From: Herbiconiux ginsengi
GTDB lineage: Bacteria; Actinomycetota; Actinomycetes; Actinomycetales; Microbacteriaceae
Direction of reading: 5' to 3'
Length of the DNA: 64,000 nucleotides
NCBI RefSeq assembly: GCF_900107435.1
Contig: NZ_FNPZ01000003.1
Coordinates: 714,938 to 778,937 of the forward strand
Made by a program: the position numbers and the translations under genes
Shown here: piece by piece, positions 9,192 to 18,886 of the stretch
Numbering within the stretch: position 1 is the stretch's first letter
Layout of the letters: the number at the start of each line of letters is the position of its first letter
The notes under the pieces: model-generated
The model's input: the letters and a program-made list of their open reading frames with translations, nothing else
Database searches by the model: none
What the model was told of the DNA's origin: nothing

Positions 9192-9860
9192 ATGGCCGAG
9201 ATCCCGGATGCCCCCACCAAGCTCGATCAGCTCGTCGAAGTGACCGCGGTGCTGCGGGCGCCCGGCGGATGCCCGTGGGATGCCGATCAGACGCACGCCT
9301 CGCTCGTGCAGTACCTCGTGGAGGAGACGCACGAGCTGATCGAGGCGATCGAGTCCGGCAGCCGCGAGGAGATGATCGAGGAGCTCGGCGACGTGCTCTA
9401 CCAGGTGATCTTCCACGCCGACATCGCCTCCCACACGCCCGGTGAGGACTTCGACATCCAGGACGTCGCGGAGCACATGACCCAGAAGATGGTGGGGCGG
9501 CATCCGCATGTCTTCGGCGATCTGGAGCTGGAGTCGGCCGACGACGTCGTAGCCGCCTGGGATGGCTTCAAGGCGGCCGAGAAACCCTCGCGCACGAGCG
9601 TGCTCGACGGCATCCCGCTCGGCATGCCGTCGCTGGCCCTGGCCGACAAGCTGCTGGGCCGGGCCCAGAAGGTCGGCGTGCTCGACCAAGATGCGCCGTC
9701 GATCGTTCCCGTGCAGAACGAGGACGAACTGGGTGGTCTGCTGCTCGCGATCGTCGCGTCGGCGAAATCGCAGGGCCTCGACGCCGAGCGGGCCCTTCGC
9801 GCGACCCTCCGGGGCCTCCGCGAGGAGATCGCGGCCGCGGAGTCGACCCTCGATACTTGA
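9192..9860 (+). CDS. mazG: MazG-type nucleoside triphosphate pyrophosphohydrolase
   Basis: Hydrolyses (d)NTPs to monophosphates plus pyrophosphate and is thought to clear aberrant nucleotides. The 222-residue protein carries the metal-binding helices of the all-alpha NTP-PPase fold: LVEETHELIEAIE and EELGDVLYQVIFHADIA (about residues 37-80). The conserved GCPWDADQTH segment precedes them at about residues 27-36. The second, C-terminal half is short and degenerate compared with the full double-domain enterobacterial protein. It lies 9 bases after mfd, an order also found in mycobacteria. Confidence 0.92.
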   Translation: MAEIPDAPTKLDQLVEVTAVLRAPGGCPWDADQTHASLVQYLVEETHELIEAIESGSREEMIEELGDVLYQVIFHADIASHTPGEDFDIQDVAEHMTQKMVGRHPHVFGDLELESADDVVAAWDGFKAAEKPSRTSVLDGIPLGMPSLALADKLLGRAQKVGVLDQDAPSIVPVQNEDELGGLLLAIVASAKSQGLDAERALRATLRGLREEIAAAESTLDT

Positions 9861-9918
9861 CGGCCCTCAACGACCGCTACACTCAACCGACGAGTGTCGA
9901 TCAACGGGGGAGTGACAG

Positions 9919-11703
9919 ATGCGGTTGAGTATGCGGCTGGCAGGAGCAGCAGCGGCTGCGGTGGTTCTGATGGCGGGCTTCGCTGCTCCTGCGAATGCGG
10001 CGCCACCGGCACCGGCGTCCGTCGCCTTCACCCAGAACGTGACGCCGATGCTCGATTCCATCAACGCCTCGTGGGGATCGTTCATGGCGCCGACCGTCGG
10101 CGGATTCATGGTGTCCGACGACACCACGGCGTTGCAAGTGACCCTCCCCTCGCAACTCTCGAGCCATTTCGCGGAGTCGTGGGACTATGCCGTACGAACC
10201 CGTGAGGCCGCACAGACGCTCGTGAGCGGTGCCGTCGGAAGCACCAGCGGAACGTTCACCGTGCCGGTGCCGCAATCGCTGCAGGGCTTTTCCGAACTCG
10301 AGCTCCTCGTGACCAACGGCTACAACACCGGATCGGTCGCCGTGCCGGTCACTTTGAACGCCATCCTGCACGTGCACTCGGATCTGAACTCGACATCGGC
10401 AGCCATCCCTCTCACGAAGGCGACCGCGACCTCGTACGGCCGCACGTCGTCGTTCGGGTCGTCACCGGTGAACGCGGACGTCGTGGCGGGTCAGACCATC
10501 ACGATCACCTCCCCTCCTGGCTCCTGGACGCATGGCCCGGACGGCGACTGGGCGACACCGGGAGCGATCTCCGTCAGCCTGTTCGCTCCCGGGGGAGGGG
10601 GATTCTTCGGAATCACCACCGGCACGGCCTCGCCCGACGGATCGACCGTCACGGTCCAGATCCCCAGGAGCCCTCTGACTCCGTACTTCCCTGATGGAGC
10701 GACCTCGCGCTCGGTCACCGTGCAGGTCACCCTGCCCCAGGCTCCTCACTCTCCGGCCAGCTTCAACGTTCAGGCCTACATGAACGTGTTGCCGCCCACC
10801 GGTCCGGTCACGGATCGCATCAGTGGTGCCGATCGATACGAGGTCGCACTCGGTCTCTCCTACCGGTCGTACCCGCAAGGAGCCGACACCGCCTTCGTCG
10901 TGACCGGCGAGAACTATCCCGACGCCCTTTCCGCGGCGCCAGCGGCCGTTCACCGCGGTGCCCCACTTCTGCTGACCCCCTCGGGATCGCTGCTGCCGTC
11001 AGTCAAAGCCGAACTCCAACGACTCGGCGTCAAAGACGTCTACGTGGTGGGCGGGGTGAACTCCGTGTCGGAGTCGGTGGTCTCGCAGATCGAGGGCATC
11101 GGCGCCACCGTGCACCGCATCGCGGGCGCCGACCGCTACGAGGCCTCGCGGGCCGTGGCTTCCGGAACGTTCGCCGACAGCCACTCGGGCCTGGCCTACA
11201 TCGCCACCGGAGCGAACTTCCCCGACGCGCTCGCCGCCGGAGGGGCCGCAGGCCACGCGGATGCCCCGGTGATCCTCGTCAACGGCGGCGCTCCGAGGCT
11301 GGACGACGCGACGAAGCAGCAACTCGTCGACCTGGGCGTCACGAGAATCAAGATCGCGGGCGGTCCGAACTCGGTTTCTACGGGGATCGAGCACGACCTC
11401 TCGCTCATTGCTCCGACCACGCGGCTCTGGGGCGCGGACCGCATCGAGGCCGCTGCCGCCATCAACCTGGACGCCTATGGCACGAGCGATCGCGCCTTCG
11501 TCGTGACGGGCTACAAGTTCCCCGATGCTCTGGCCGGCGCTGCCTGGGCCGGAAAGCTCGGTGCGCCGCTGTACGTCTCCGTGCCGGACTGCATACCCAC
11601 AGCGGTCACGGGCGCCCTGGCGCAGCAGAGTGTGAAGCAGTTGACACTCATCGGTGGATTGGCTTCCTTGTCCTCGAACGTGCAGGAGTACGTCGAGTGC
11701 TGA
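9919..11703 (+). CDS. Secreted protein with three CW_binding_2 repeats
   Basis: A 594-residue exported protein. Residues 1 to about 29 form a signal peptide (Arg-rich start, Ala/Val core, cleavage near ANA-AP). Residues about 30-290 are a beta-rich, Thr/Ser/Pro-rich region I do not recognise. The C-terminal 300 residues hold three copies of the cell-wall-binding repeat 2 (PF04122), opening DRISGADRYE (about 299), HRIAGADRYE (about 400) and TRLWGADRIE (about 500), each with FVVTGxxFPDAL-like cores. These repeats are known to attach proteins to the wall, so it is likely a surface protein. GGGGGAG six bases before ATG 9919 supports the start. Confidence 0.88.
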   Translation: MRLSMRLAGAAAAAVVLMAGFAAPANAAPPAPASVAFTQNVTPMLDSINASWGSFMAPTVGGFMVSDDTTALQVTLPSQLSSHFAESWDYAVRTREAAQTLVSGAVGSTSGTFTVPVPQSLQGFSELELLVTNGYNTGSVAVPVTLNAILHVHSDLNSTSAAIPLTKATATSYGRTSSFGSSPVNADVVAGQTITITSPPGSWTHGPDGDWATPGAISVSLFAPGGGGFFGITTGTASPDGSTVTVQIPRSPLTPYFPDGATSRSVTVQVTLPQAPHSPASFNVQAYMNVLPPTGPVTDRISGADRYEVALGLSYRSYPQGADTAFVVTGENYPDALSAAPAAVHRGAPLLLTPSGSLLPSVKAELQRLGVKDVYVVGGVNSVSESVVSQIEGIGATVHRIAGADRYEASRAVASGTFADSHSGLAYIATGANFPDALAAGGAAGHADAPVILVNGGAPRLDDATKQQLVDLGVTRIKIAGGPNSVSTGIEHDLSLIAPTTRLWGADRIEAAAAINLDAYGTSDRAFVVTGYKFPDALAGAAWAGKLGAPLYVSVPDCIPTAVTGALAQQSVKQLTLIGGLASLSSNVQEYVEC

Positions 11704-11771
11704 CCGGAGCGATGTCTGCGCTACCGCCGATGACGGCGGCACCCGGGATCGGGGCGGCTCGCACGAGTCGG

Positions 11772-11777
11772 TAATCT
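11772..11777 (+). promoter_or_regulatory. -10 box (TAATCT) of leaderless hisS
   Basis: TAATCT, then exactly six bases, then the hisS ATG, with no Shine-Dalgarno. Confidence 0.55.
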
Positions 11778-11783
11778 GGACGA

Positions 11784-13079
11784 ATGGCTTCTCCCGTCTC
11801 ACCCCCTCGCGGCATGCGCGACTTCCTGCCCGCCGAGAAGGCGAAGCGCGAGCGCGCGCTCGGCCTCATCCGCGCGAGCTATGCGGCGCACGGCTTCGAC
11901 GAGATCGAGACCCCGGTCGTCGAGGACTTCGGGCGCCTGCACTCGGGCCTCGGCGGCGACAACGAGAAGCTCGCTTTCAACGTCATGAAGCGGGGTCTGG
12001 ATGCCGCGGCTCTCCAGGCGGCCGCCGAAGCCGACGATCCCGACCAGCTGGCCGACCTCGGCCTGCGCTTCGACCTCACCGTGCCCCTGGCCCGCTTCTA
12101 CGCCACCCACCGCGCGAACCTCCCACAGGTGTTCCGCGCGGTGCAGATCGCTCCGGTCTGGCGCGCCGAGCGCCCGCAGAAGGGCCGCTACCGCCAGTTC
12201 GTGCAGTGCGACATCGACATCATCGGCGAAGCCGGCATCCTCGCCGAGATCGAACTCCTCACCGCCACCCTCGCCACCCTCGACTCGCTGGGACTCGAGG
12301 GCTGCAGCATCCGCATCAACGACCGCCGGCTGCTGATCGGGATGCTCGAGGCGTTCGGATTCGCCGCCGAGGAGCACGCATCCGTTCTGATCACCGTCGA
12401 CAAGCTCGACAAGGTCGGCCCCACCGGCGTGGTCGAGGAGTTGCGGAGCCGTGAGGCGACCCCTGCTGCGGTCGAGGCCATCGAGGCGTACTTCGCCGGT
12501 GCGCCCGTGCTCGCGCAGGCAGTCGGACTCACCGGGTCGGAGGTCGCCGCAGCGCTTCCCGCCGGGGTGGCTCCGGATGCGGTAGCCGAACTGGTGTCGA
12601 TCGGCGCGGCCCTCCGCGAAGCCGGCGTCGAGGGCGTGCTGAAATTCGATCCCTTCCTCGTGCGCGGCATGGGCTACTACACCGGCACGATCTTCGAGAT
12701 CGAGCACCCCGACTTCTCGTTCTCGCTCGGCGGTGGCGGCCGCTACGACGGCATGATCGGCCGCTTCCTCGGCGAGGAGGTGCCCGCCTGCGGCTTCTCG
12801 ATCGGTTTCGAACGCATCATCGATCTGATCGACGAGCCCGAGGCCGCGCACGCCGAGGCGATCGTGCTGGTGCACGACAAGGCCGCCGACCCCACCCGGC
12901 TGCTCTCGCTGAAGGCGCAGCTCGTCGCCCGCGGAGCCCGGGTGCGTCTGGAACGCCGCACCAAGAACCTCACTCCGCTGCTCGACCGAGCCGCTGCAGC
13001 GGGGTTCACGAGCTTCGCGCTGGTGGGCTGGGACACGACGGATGCCGCCGAGCTCGACCTCAAATCGCTCTCGGCTTAA
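11784..13079 (+). CDS. hisS: Histidyl-tRNA synthetase
   Basis: Charges tRNA-His. The 431-residue class II synthetase shows motif 1 (RGMRDFLPAE, then an ETP turn), motif 2 (PVWRAERPQKGRYRQFVQCD, about residues 124-143), the histidine signatures LVRGMGYYTGTIFEI and GGGGRYDGMIGRF, and motif 3 GFSIGFERI; the C-terminal anticodon domain follows. A candidate -10 box with six-base spacing precedes ATG 11784. This is a stand-alone gene, not followed by aspS as in many bacteria. Confidence 0.96.
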   Translation: MASPVSPPRGMRDFLPAEKAKRERALGLIRASYAAHGFDEIETPVVEDFGRLHSGLGGDNEKLAFNVMKRGLDAAALQAAAEADDPDQLADLGLRFDLTVPLARFYATHRANLPQVFRAVQIAPVWRAERPQKGRYRQFVQCDIDIIGEAGILAEIELLTATLATLDSLGLEGCSIRINDRRLLIGMLEAFGFAAEEHASVLITVDKLDKVGPTGVVEELRSREATPAAVEAIEAYFAGAPVLAQAVGLTGSEVAAALPAGVAPDAVAELVSIGAALREAGVEGVLKFDPFLVRGMGYYTGTIFEIEHPDFSFSLGGGGRYDGMIGRFLGEEVPACGFSIGFERIIDLIDEPEAAHAEAIVLVHDKAADPTRLLSLKAQLVARGARVRLERRTKNLTPLLDRAAAAGFTSFALVGWDTTDAAELDLKSLSA

Positions 13080-13103
13080 CGCCGAAAACGGCCGTGGTGA
13101 CAG

Positions 13104-13124
13104 ATGCATAGCTGAGCTATGTAT
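13104..13124. promoter_or_regulatory. 21-bp palindrome overlapping the marR -10 box
   Basis: The arms 13104-13113 and 13115-13124 around G13114 match at nine of ten positions (core ATAGCT-G-AGCTAT). The palindrome runs into TATAGT (13122-13127), the probable -10 of the MarR gene. This is the classic place for a MarR autoregulatory operator. Confidence 0.65.
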
Positions 13125-13135
13125 AGTAGTTGACC

Positions 13136-13618
13136 GTGAACAACGAAATCACCTCCACCAGCACAGCCACCCGATCCGAACTCTCCGAACTCCTCTCCGA
13201 CCTCGTGTCGGTGACGAACCGCCTCACCCGCATCGCCGCCCAGGCCACGGGCGAGTCGACCTCTCCCGCCACCTGGCGAACCCTCAGCGTGCTGAGCTCC
13301 TTCGGCCCGATGCGCCTCGGCGAGCTCGCCAAGCAGAGCCGCGTCTCGCAGCCCACGATGACCAAGATCGTCGCGAACCTCAATGAGGTCGAATGGATCC
13401 GCCGCATCGCGGACGTCGACGACGCCCGCGCCTGGCAGATCGCTCTCGCCCCGAAGGGCATCAAGGCGCTCGACGAATGGCGCGACCGTCTGGGCTCCGC
13501 TCTCGCGCCGCTCTTCACCGACCTCGACCACGAGGAGATCGACGTGATCAGCCGGGCGGTCGACCTCCTCCACGAGTGCACCGACGTGCGGGCGGCAGAC
13601 GTCGTGAAGGCCGCCTGA
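13136..13618 (+). CDS. MarR family transcriptional regulator
   Basis: A 160-residue winged-helix repressor. The DNA-binding core WRTLSVLSSFGPMRLGELAKQSRVSQPTMTKIVANLNEVEWIRRIADVDDARAWQIALAPKG covers residues about 44-106 in MarR order: helix, recognition helix, wing. The start is either GTG 13136 or TTG 13130; neither has a ribosome site, and a TATAGT box sits just upstream. The MFS gene starts 2 bases after its stop, so the regulator probably controls itself and the transporter through the palindrome at 13104-13124, releasing on an unknown aromatic or drug ligand. Confidence 0.88.
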   Translation: MNNEITSTSTATRSELSELLSDLVSVTNRLTRIAAQATGESTSPATWRTLSVLSSFGPMRLGELAKQSRVSQPTMTKIVANLNEVEWIRRIADVDDARAWQIALAPKGIKALDEWRDRLGSALAPLFTDLDHEEIDVISRAVDLLHECTDVRAADVVKAA

Positions 13619-13620
13619 GG

Positions 13621-14874
13621 ATGACCGCAGCGGCGGAGAAGTCGACCACGGCCGGCGCCCCGGCGAAGAAGAACCCGATCCTGCACCAGCCCAAGGCCGT
13701 CTGGGCCGTGGCGTTCGCGTGCGTCATCGCGTTCATGGGCATCGGCCTGGTCGACCCGATCCTGCCGGCCATCGCGGACAGCCTGCACGCCACGCCCACC
13801 CAGACGAGCCTGCTGTTCACGAGCTACCTGCTCATCACGGGCTTCGCGATGCTCTTCACGAGCTGGCTCTCCACCCGCATCGGCGCCCGCAAGACGCTGC
13901 TCTTCGGTCTCGCACTGATCGTCGTCTTCGCTCTCGCCGCCGGGCTCTCGCAGAACGTGGAGTCGGTCATCGGCTTCCGCGCCGGCTGGGGCCTCGGCAA
14001 CGCCCTCTTCATCTCGACCGCGCTGGCGACGATCGTCGGCGCGGCGAGCGGCGGCGCGAGCTCGGCCATCATCCTCTACGAGGCGGCGCTCGGCCTCGGC
14101 ATCGCGATCGGCCCGCTGCTCGGCGGACTCCTGGGTTCGATCAGCTGGCGCGGCCCGTTCTTCGGCACCTCGGTTCTGATGGCGATCGGCTTCATCGCCA
14201 TCGCCACCCTGATGAAGAAGGAGACAGCGCGGCCCACCCCGACCCCGCTCTCCGCTCCCTTCAAGGCGCTCACCCGGCCCGCCTTGGCCGTGCTCGCCGT
14301 GGCCGCGCTGTTCTACAACATCGGCTTCTTCATCCTGCTCGCCTACACACCGTTCCCGCTCGGTCTCGACGCGATGGGATTGGGGCTCACCTTCTTCGGC
14401 TGGGGCCTCGCCGTGGCCATCACCTCGGTCTGGGTGGCCCCGCTGCTCACCCGGCGGCTCCCGCGCACCCGCGTGCTCTGGGCGGTGCTTCTCCTGCTGG
14501 CACTCGACCTCGTCGCCGCCGGGCTCTTCGTGTCGAGCACGGTGGGCCTGATCGTCGCCGTGATCGTGGGCGGAGCCCTGCTCGGTGTGATGAACACCGT
14601 GCTCACCGAATCGGTGATGGCGGCGACCGATCTGCCGCGGCCGGTAGCGTCGTCGGCCTATTCCGCTGTGCGCTTCATCGGCGGCGCGGTCGCTCCTCCT
14701 GTCGCCTCGTTGATCGCCGTCGCCTTCGCGGCGGCCACCCCGTTCTACGTGGCGGCCGGATCGGTGGTCGTCGCCTCGCTCATCGTCATCGTCGGTCACC
14801 GCCTCATCGCGCATGTCGATCACGAAGAAGAAGGCGAGATCGAAGAGGCCGAGGCGATCACCGCGGGGGAGTAG
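13621..14874 (+). CDS. MFS efflux transporter
   Basis: A 417-residue major facilitator with about twelve membrane segments. The N-terminal half has the DHA1 pattern: GLVDPILPAI near residue 42, then a motif-A-like loop STRIGARKTLLFG near residue 82. Its position 2 bases after a MarR gene suggests drug or solvent efflux regulated by that repressor. The C-terminus is short, acidic and His-containing (HVDHEEEGEIEEAEA). The substrate is not deducible from sequence. Confidence 0.88.
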   Translation: MTAAAEKSTTAGAPAKKNPILHQPKAVWAVAFACVIAFMGIGLVDPILPAIADSLHATPTQTSLLFTSYLLITGFAMLFTSWLSTRIGARKTLLFGLALIVVFALAAGLSQNVESVIGFRAGWGLGNALFISTALATIVGAASGGASSAIILYEAALGLGIAIGPLLGGLLGSISWRGPFFGTSVLMAIGFIAIATLMKKETARPTPTPLSAPFKALTRPALAVLAVAALFYNIGFFILLAYTPFPLGLDAMGLGLTFFGWGLAVAITSVWVAPLLTRRLPRTRVLWAVLLLLALDLVAAGLFVSSTVGLIVAVIVGGALLGVMNTVLTESVMAATDLPRPVASSAYSAVRFIGGAVAPPVASLIAVAFAAATPFYVAAGSVVVASLIVIVGHRLIAHVDHEEEGEIEEAEAITAGE

Positions 14875-14951
14875 CGCAGCGCCCGGCGAACCCGTGAGTA
14901 CCGCCGACACCCTGGGCCCTGTGACCTCCGACGACCGACACGATCGAACGG

Positions 14952-15140
14952 ATGGAGAGCACCCGCCGAGGCGTCCACGCCGGTTGCGCCGACACCCTCG
15001 CCGGCTGGAGCGAGAACGACCTCGCCCCGTTCGTGCGTCTGCTCGGCGCCGTCAACGACGGGATCGAGCGGCGACGACGACCCTGCGCACCGAGAGAGGC
15101 CCCAGGATGCCGGGCGGTCGAGACGGCTGCGAATCGTTAG
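14952..15140 (+). pseudogene. Possible remnant of a MarR-type regulator C-terminus
   Basis: A 62-codon frame whose middle reads LAGWSENDLAPFVRLLGAVNDGIE. This is the pattern of the last dimerisation helix of MarR proteins. No DNA-binding part remains: the frame closes at a TGA shortly upstream and only 78 bases separate it from the MFS stop. The stop TAG overlaps the candidate eno -10 box. It could be a decayed duplicate regulator or a chance frame. It is the only coding-like content of the 347-base interval 14875-15221. Confidence 0.3.
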
Positions 15141-15143
15141 ACT
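15138..15143 (+). promoter_or_regulatory. Candidate -10 box (TAGACT) for eno operon
   Basis: TAGACT about 80 bases before the eno start. The transcript would carry a normal leader ending in the GAGGAG ribosome site at about 15207. Confidence 0.4.
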
Positions 15144-15185
15144 AGCCAGCGGCGGGCGCACGGTCAGCGCTCCCGCCCTGCCTGA

Positions 15186-16502
<1,317 letters not shown>

Positions 16503-16537
16503 GCATCCCGCCCAGGAGTCGATCGAAGGTAGTTCTC

Positions 16538-17056
16538 ATGCGGCAGCGCACACCGAAGACCCGGCCCGCCCGGGTGCCGGTGGCGCTGCCGCAGAACTCC
16601 CCCGGGGGCGCTCCGGCGCCGGGGAGCTGGCTGCGCAGCATCCGCTTCTCCGGATTCACGGTGCTGATGTTCGTGGTCATCGTGATGTTCGTGATCATCA
16701 TCGCTCCCGGCCTCCGCGTCTACATCGAGCAGCGCCAGGAGCTCGCGGCACTTCAGGCGGCCGTGGATGCGAAGTCGGAGCAGAACGACGACCTGACCTC
16801 GCAGATCGCCCGCTGGAGCGATCCGGCCTACATCAAGGCCGAAGCCCGCGACCGGCTCTACTACGTGATGCCGGGCGAGACCAGCTTCCTCATCATCGAC
16901 GACGTGCCGAGCGCGGGGTCGACGGATGCGCCGGTGAGCGACTCCATCACCACCACGAACGTCGACTGGCTGTCGTCGCTGTTCGCCTCCGGCATGACCG
17001 CGGGCCTCTCCACCCAGACACCCGAAGAGCTGCAGTCGAACGGAACCGTGCAATGA
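16538..17056 (+). CDS. FtsB/DivIC family septum formation initiator
   Basis: A 172-residue single-pass division protein of the FtsB/DivIC family, which bridges FtsL and FtsQ at the septum. Residues 1 to about 34 are a basic, Pro-rich cytoplasmic tail. A membrane span follows at about 38-60 (FTVLMFVVIVMFVIIIAPGL), then a short coiled coil (QRQELAALQAAVDAKSEQNDDLTSQIARW). The family-typical closing motif is DPAYIKAEARDRLYYVMPGE. The stop overlaps the next ATG by four bases, so translation is coupled. Confidence 0.9.
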   Translation: MRQRTPKTRPARVPVALPQNSPGGAPAPGSWLRSIRFSGFTVLMFVVIVMFVIIIAPGLRVYIEQRQELAALQAAVDAKSEQNDDLTSQIARWSDPAYIKAEARDRLYYVMPGETSFLIIDDVPSAGSTDAPVSDSITTTNVDWLSSLFASGMTAGLSTQTPEELQSNGTVQ

Positions 17057-17568
17057 CCACCCCGCCTTTCGAGCCGGCCAGCGAGCACGACCTGGCGGTC
17101 GCCTCCGCTCAGCTCGGGCGGCCGGTGCGGAACGTGCTGGGCATCGCCGCGCGCTGTGTCTGTGGCAACCCCACGGTCGTGGCCACTGCTCCTCGCCTGG
17201 CCGACGGCACCCCCTTCCCCACCCTCTATTACCTGTCGCACCCGGCCGCCACTGCCGCGATGAGCGACCTCGAGGCCGAGCACGTCATGGTGGAGCTGCA
17301 GGATGCGCTGGCCGACGAGGCACTGTCGGCCCAGTATCACTCGGCGCATCAGGCCTATCTGGCCGACCGCTCCGTCTTCGGAGAGGTGCCGGAGATCGCG
17401 GGCATCTCGGCCGGTGGGATGCCCACTCGGGTGAAGTGCCTGCACGCCCTCGCCGCTCACGCTCTGGCGGCGGGCCCCGGTGTGAACCCGATCGGTGATC
17501 TCGCCCTGGCGCGCGGCGACTGGTCGCCCGAGGTCTGCGAGTGCGTCGACTACCTGATCGACGCCTGA
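17053..17568 (+). CDS. DUF501 domain protein
   Basis: A 171-residue cytoplasmic protein of the DUF501 family, usually found between divIC and ppx in actinobacteria. It has the family features LGRPVRNVLGIAARCVCGNP and FPTLYYLSHPAA in the first 60 residues and a Cys-containing C-terminus (VKCLHALAAH, CECVDYLID), which suggests a metal site. It overlaps divIC by four bases and the downstream subtilase by one base. The biochemical function is unknown. Confidence 0.88.
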   Translation: MTTPPFEPASEHDLAVASAQLGRPVRNVLGIAARCVCGNPTVVATAPRLADGTPFPTLYYLSHPAATAAMSDLEAEHVMVELQDALADEALSAQYHSAHQAYLADRSVFGEVPEIAGISAGGMPTRVKCLHALAAHALAAGPGVNPIGDLALARGDWSPEVCECVDYLIDA

Positions 17569-18842
17569 TGCGACGGCGCCGAGTGCACGGTGGTCGGCCG
17601 GCTCTCCTCGTCGGCGCGTTCGCGGCGGTGTGTGTCGTGGGCATCGCGCCGGTCGGCGCCGTGCTGCCGGCGCGCGCCGACTCGATCCGTGACATGGAGT
17701 ACTGGCTCGGCGACTACGGCTTCAGCGACGCCTGGGACACGACTCGCGGTGCCGGCGCCACGGTTGCGGTGATCGACACCGGGGTCGACGGCAGCGTCGC
17801 CGAACTGCAGGGCGCCGTGGTCGACGGCACGGATGTCTCGGGCATCGGCTCGACGAACGGCCAGACCCCGGTGGGCGAGAGCTCCGAACACGGCACGATG
17901 GTGGCCTCGCTCATCGCGGGACGCGGCACGGGCGACGGGAACGGCGTGATCGGCGTCGCACCCGAGGCATCGCTGCTCTCGATCTCGGTGGCGCTGGGCA
18001 CGGGATCGGTCGACTCCGACGAACAGATCGCGCACGCCGTGCGCTGGGCGGTCGACCACGGGGCCGACGTGATCAACATGTCGCTCACCCGCAACAGCCT
18101 CGACTGGCCGCAGAGCTGGGACGACGCGTTCTCCTACGCTTTCGATCACGACGTCGTGGTCGTGGCCGCGGCCGGCAACCGGGGGAGCGGCACCACCGAG
18201 GTCGGCGCGCCCGCCACCATTCCGGGGGTCGTCGCCGTCGCGGGTGTCGACAAGGCGGGCGACGCGAGCTTCGACGCGTCCTCGCAGGGCATCACGATCG
18301 CCGTCGCCGCTCCCAGCGAGCAGCTGGTCGGCGTGGTGCCGGGCGGCGGCTACGTGCTGTGGGACGGCACGAGCGGCGCGGCGCCCTTGGTCAGCGGGCT
18401 GGCGGCCCTGGTGAAGTCGGCCTACCCGGATCTCGACGCGAACAACGTGATCAACCGCATCATCGCCACGGCAGAACCCAAGGGCGATCCGGTGCCGGGG
18501 CCGATCTACGGCTACGGGCTGGTCGACGCGGAGGCCGCGGTGACGGCATCCGTCGACCCTGTCGCGGCGAATCCGATCGGCGACCTGGCGGCCTGGATCG
18601 CCACCTACCGGCCCGCTTCCGGCGGTGGGTCGCTCGACTCGCTGCTGATCCCACCGCCCTCACCGGCCCCGACGGGAGCGATGTCCGGGTCGGATTCCCC
18701 GTCTCGGGGCAGCGATCGACCGGAGGTGTACACTCTCATCCATTGGGCGGTGCCGCTGGGGCTCCTGCTCGGGTTCCTCATCCTGATGGCGACGTTCGCC
18801 CTCGGGGCGGTCTCGCATTTCAGAGGGCTGCTTCGCAAGTAG
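17568..18842 (+). CDS. Membrane-anchored subtilisin-like serine protease (S8)
   Basis: A 424-residue secreted protease anchored at its C-terminus. After an Arg-rich signal segment (residues 1 to about 40), the triad is seen as Asp in VIDTGVDG (about 70), His in SEHGTMVASLIAG (about 107) and Ser in GTSGAAPLVSG (about 268). Near the end is a membrane span (VPLGLLLGFLILMATFALGAV) and a short basic tail. The architecture is that of mycosins, but no type VII secretion genes lie nearby. ATG 17568 overlaps the DUF501 stop. In mycobacteria a ppx gene holds this position, so the protease is a replacement or insertion. Confidence 0.88.
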   Translation: MRRRRVHGGRPALLVGAFAAVCVVGIAPVGAVLPARADSIRDMEYWLGDYGFSDAWDTTRGAGATVAVIDTGVDGSVAELQGAVVDGTDVSGIGSTNGQTPVGESSEHGTMVASLIAGRGTGDGNGVIGVAPEASLLSISVALGTGSVDSDEQIAHAVRWAVDHGADVINMSLTRNSLDWPQSWDDAFSYAFDHDVVVVAAAGNRGSGTTEVGAPATIPGVVAVAGVDKAGDASFDASSQGITIAVAAPSEQLVGVVPGGGYVLWDGTSGAAPLVSGLAALVKSAYPDLDANNVINRIIATAEPKGDPVPGPIYGYGLVDAEAAVTASVDPVAANPIGDLAAWIATYRPASGGGSLDSLLIPPPSPAPTGAMSGSDSPSRGSDRPEVYTLIHWAVPLGLLLGFLILMATFALGAVSHFRGLLRK

Positions 18843-18886
18843 TAGATTGTAACGAAGGCCCCCCCTACCTAGGAGATCGTTTCACT

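Noticed and set aside
7788..9689. 633-codon minus-strand frame opposite mfd and mazG
   Set aside because: It is the GC-rich shadow of strongly conserved Mfd and MazG genes; its translation is Arg/His/Leu/Gly-biased with no motif.
13117..14910. 597-codon minus-strand frame opposite the MarR and MFS genes
   Set aside because: Extreme Arg/Glu/Gly/His bias and complete overlap with two motif-bearing genes; a shadow frame.
14813..15145. 110-codon frame upstream of eno
   Set aside because: Arg/Pro-biased translation overlapping the MFS gene end; no ribosome site. The 62-codon MarR-like frame in another frame is the better candidate.
18359..18886. Upstream extension of ndh into the subtilase gene
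   Set aside because: The frame is open by chance; the conserved FAD motif begins right after GTG 18887, which has a ribosome site.
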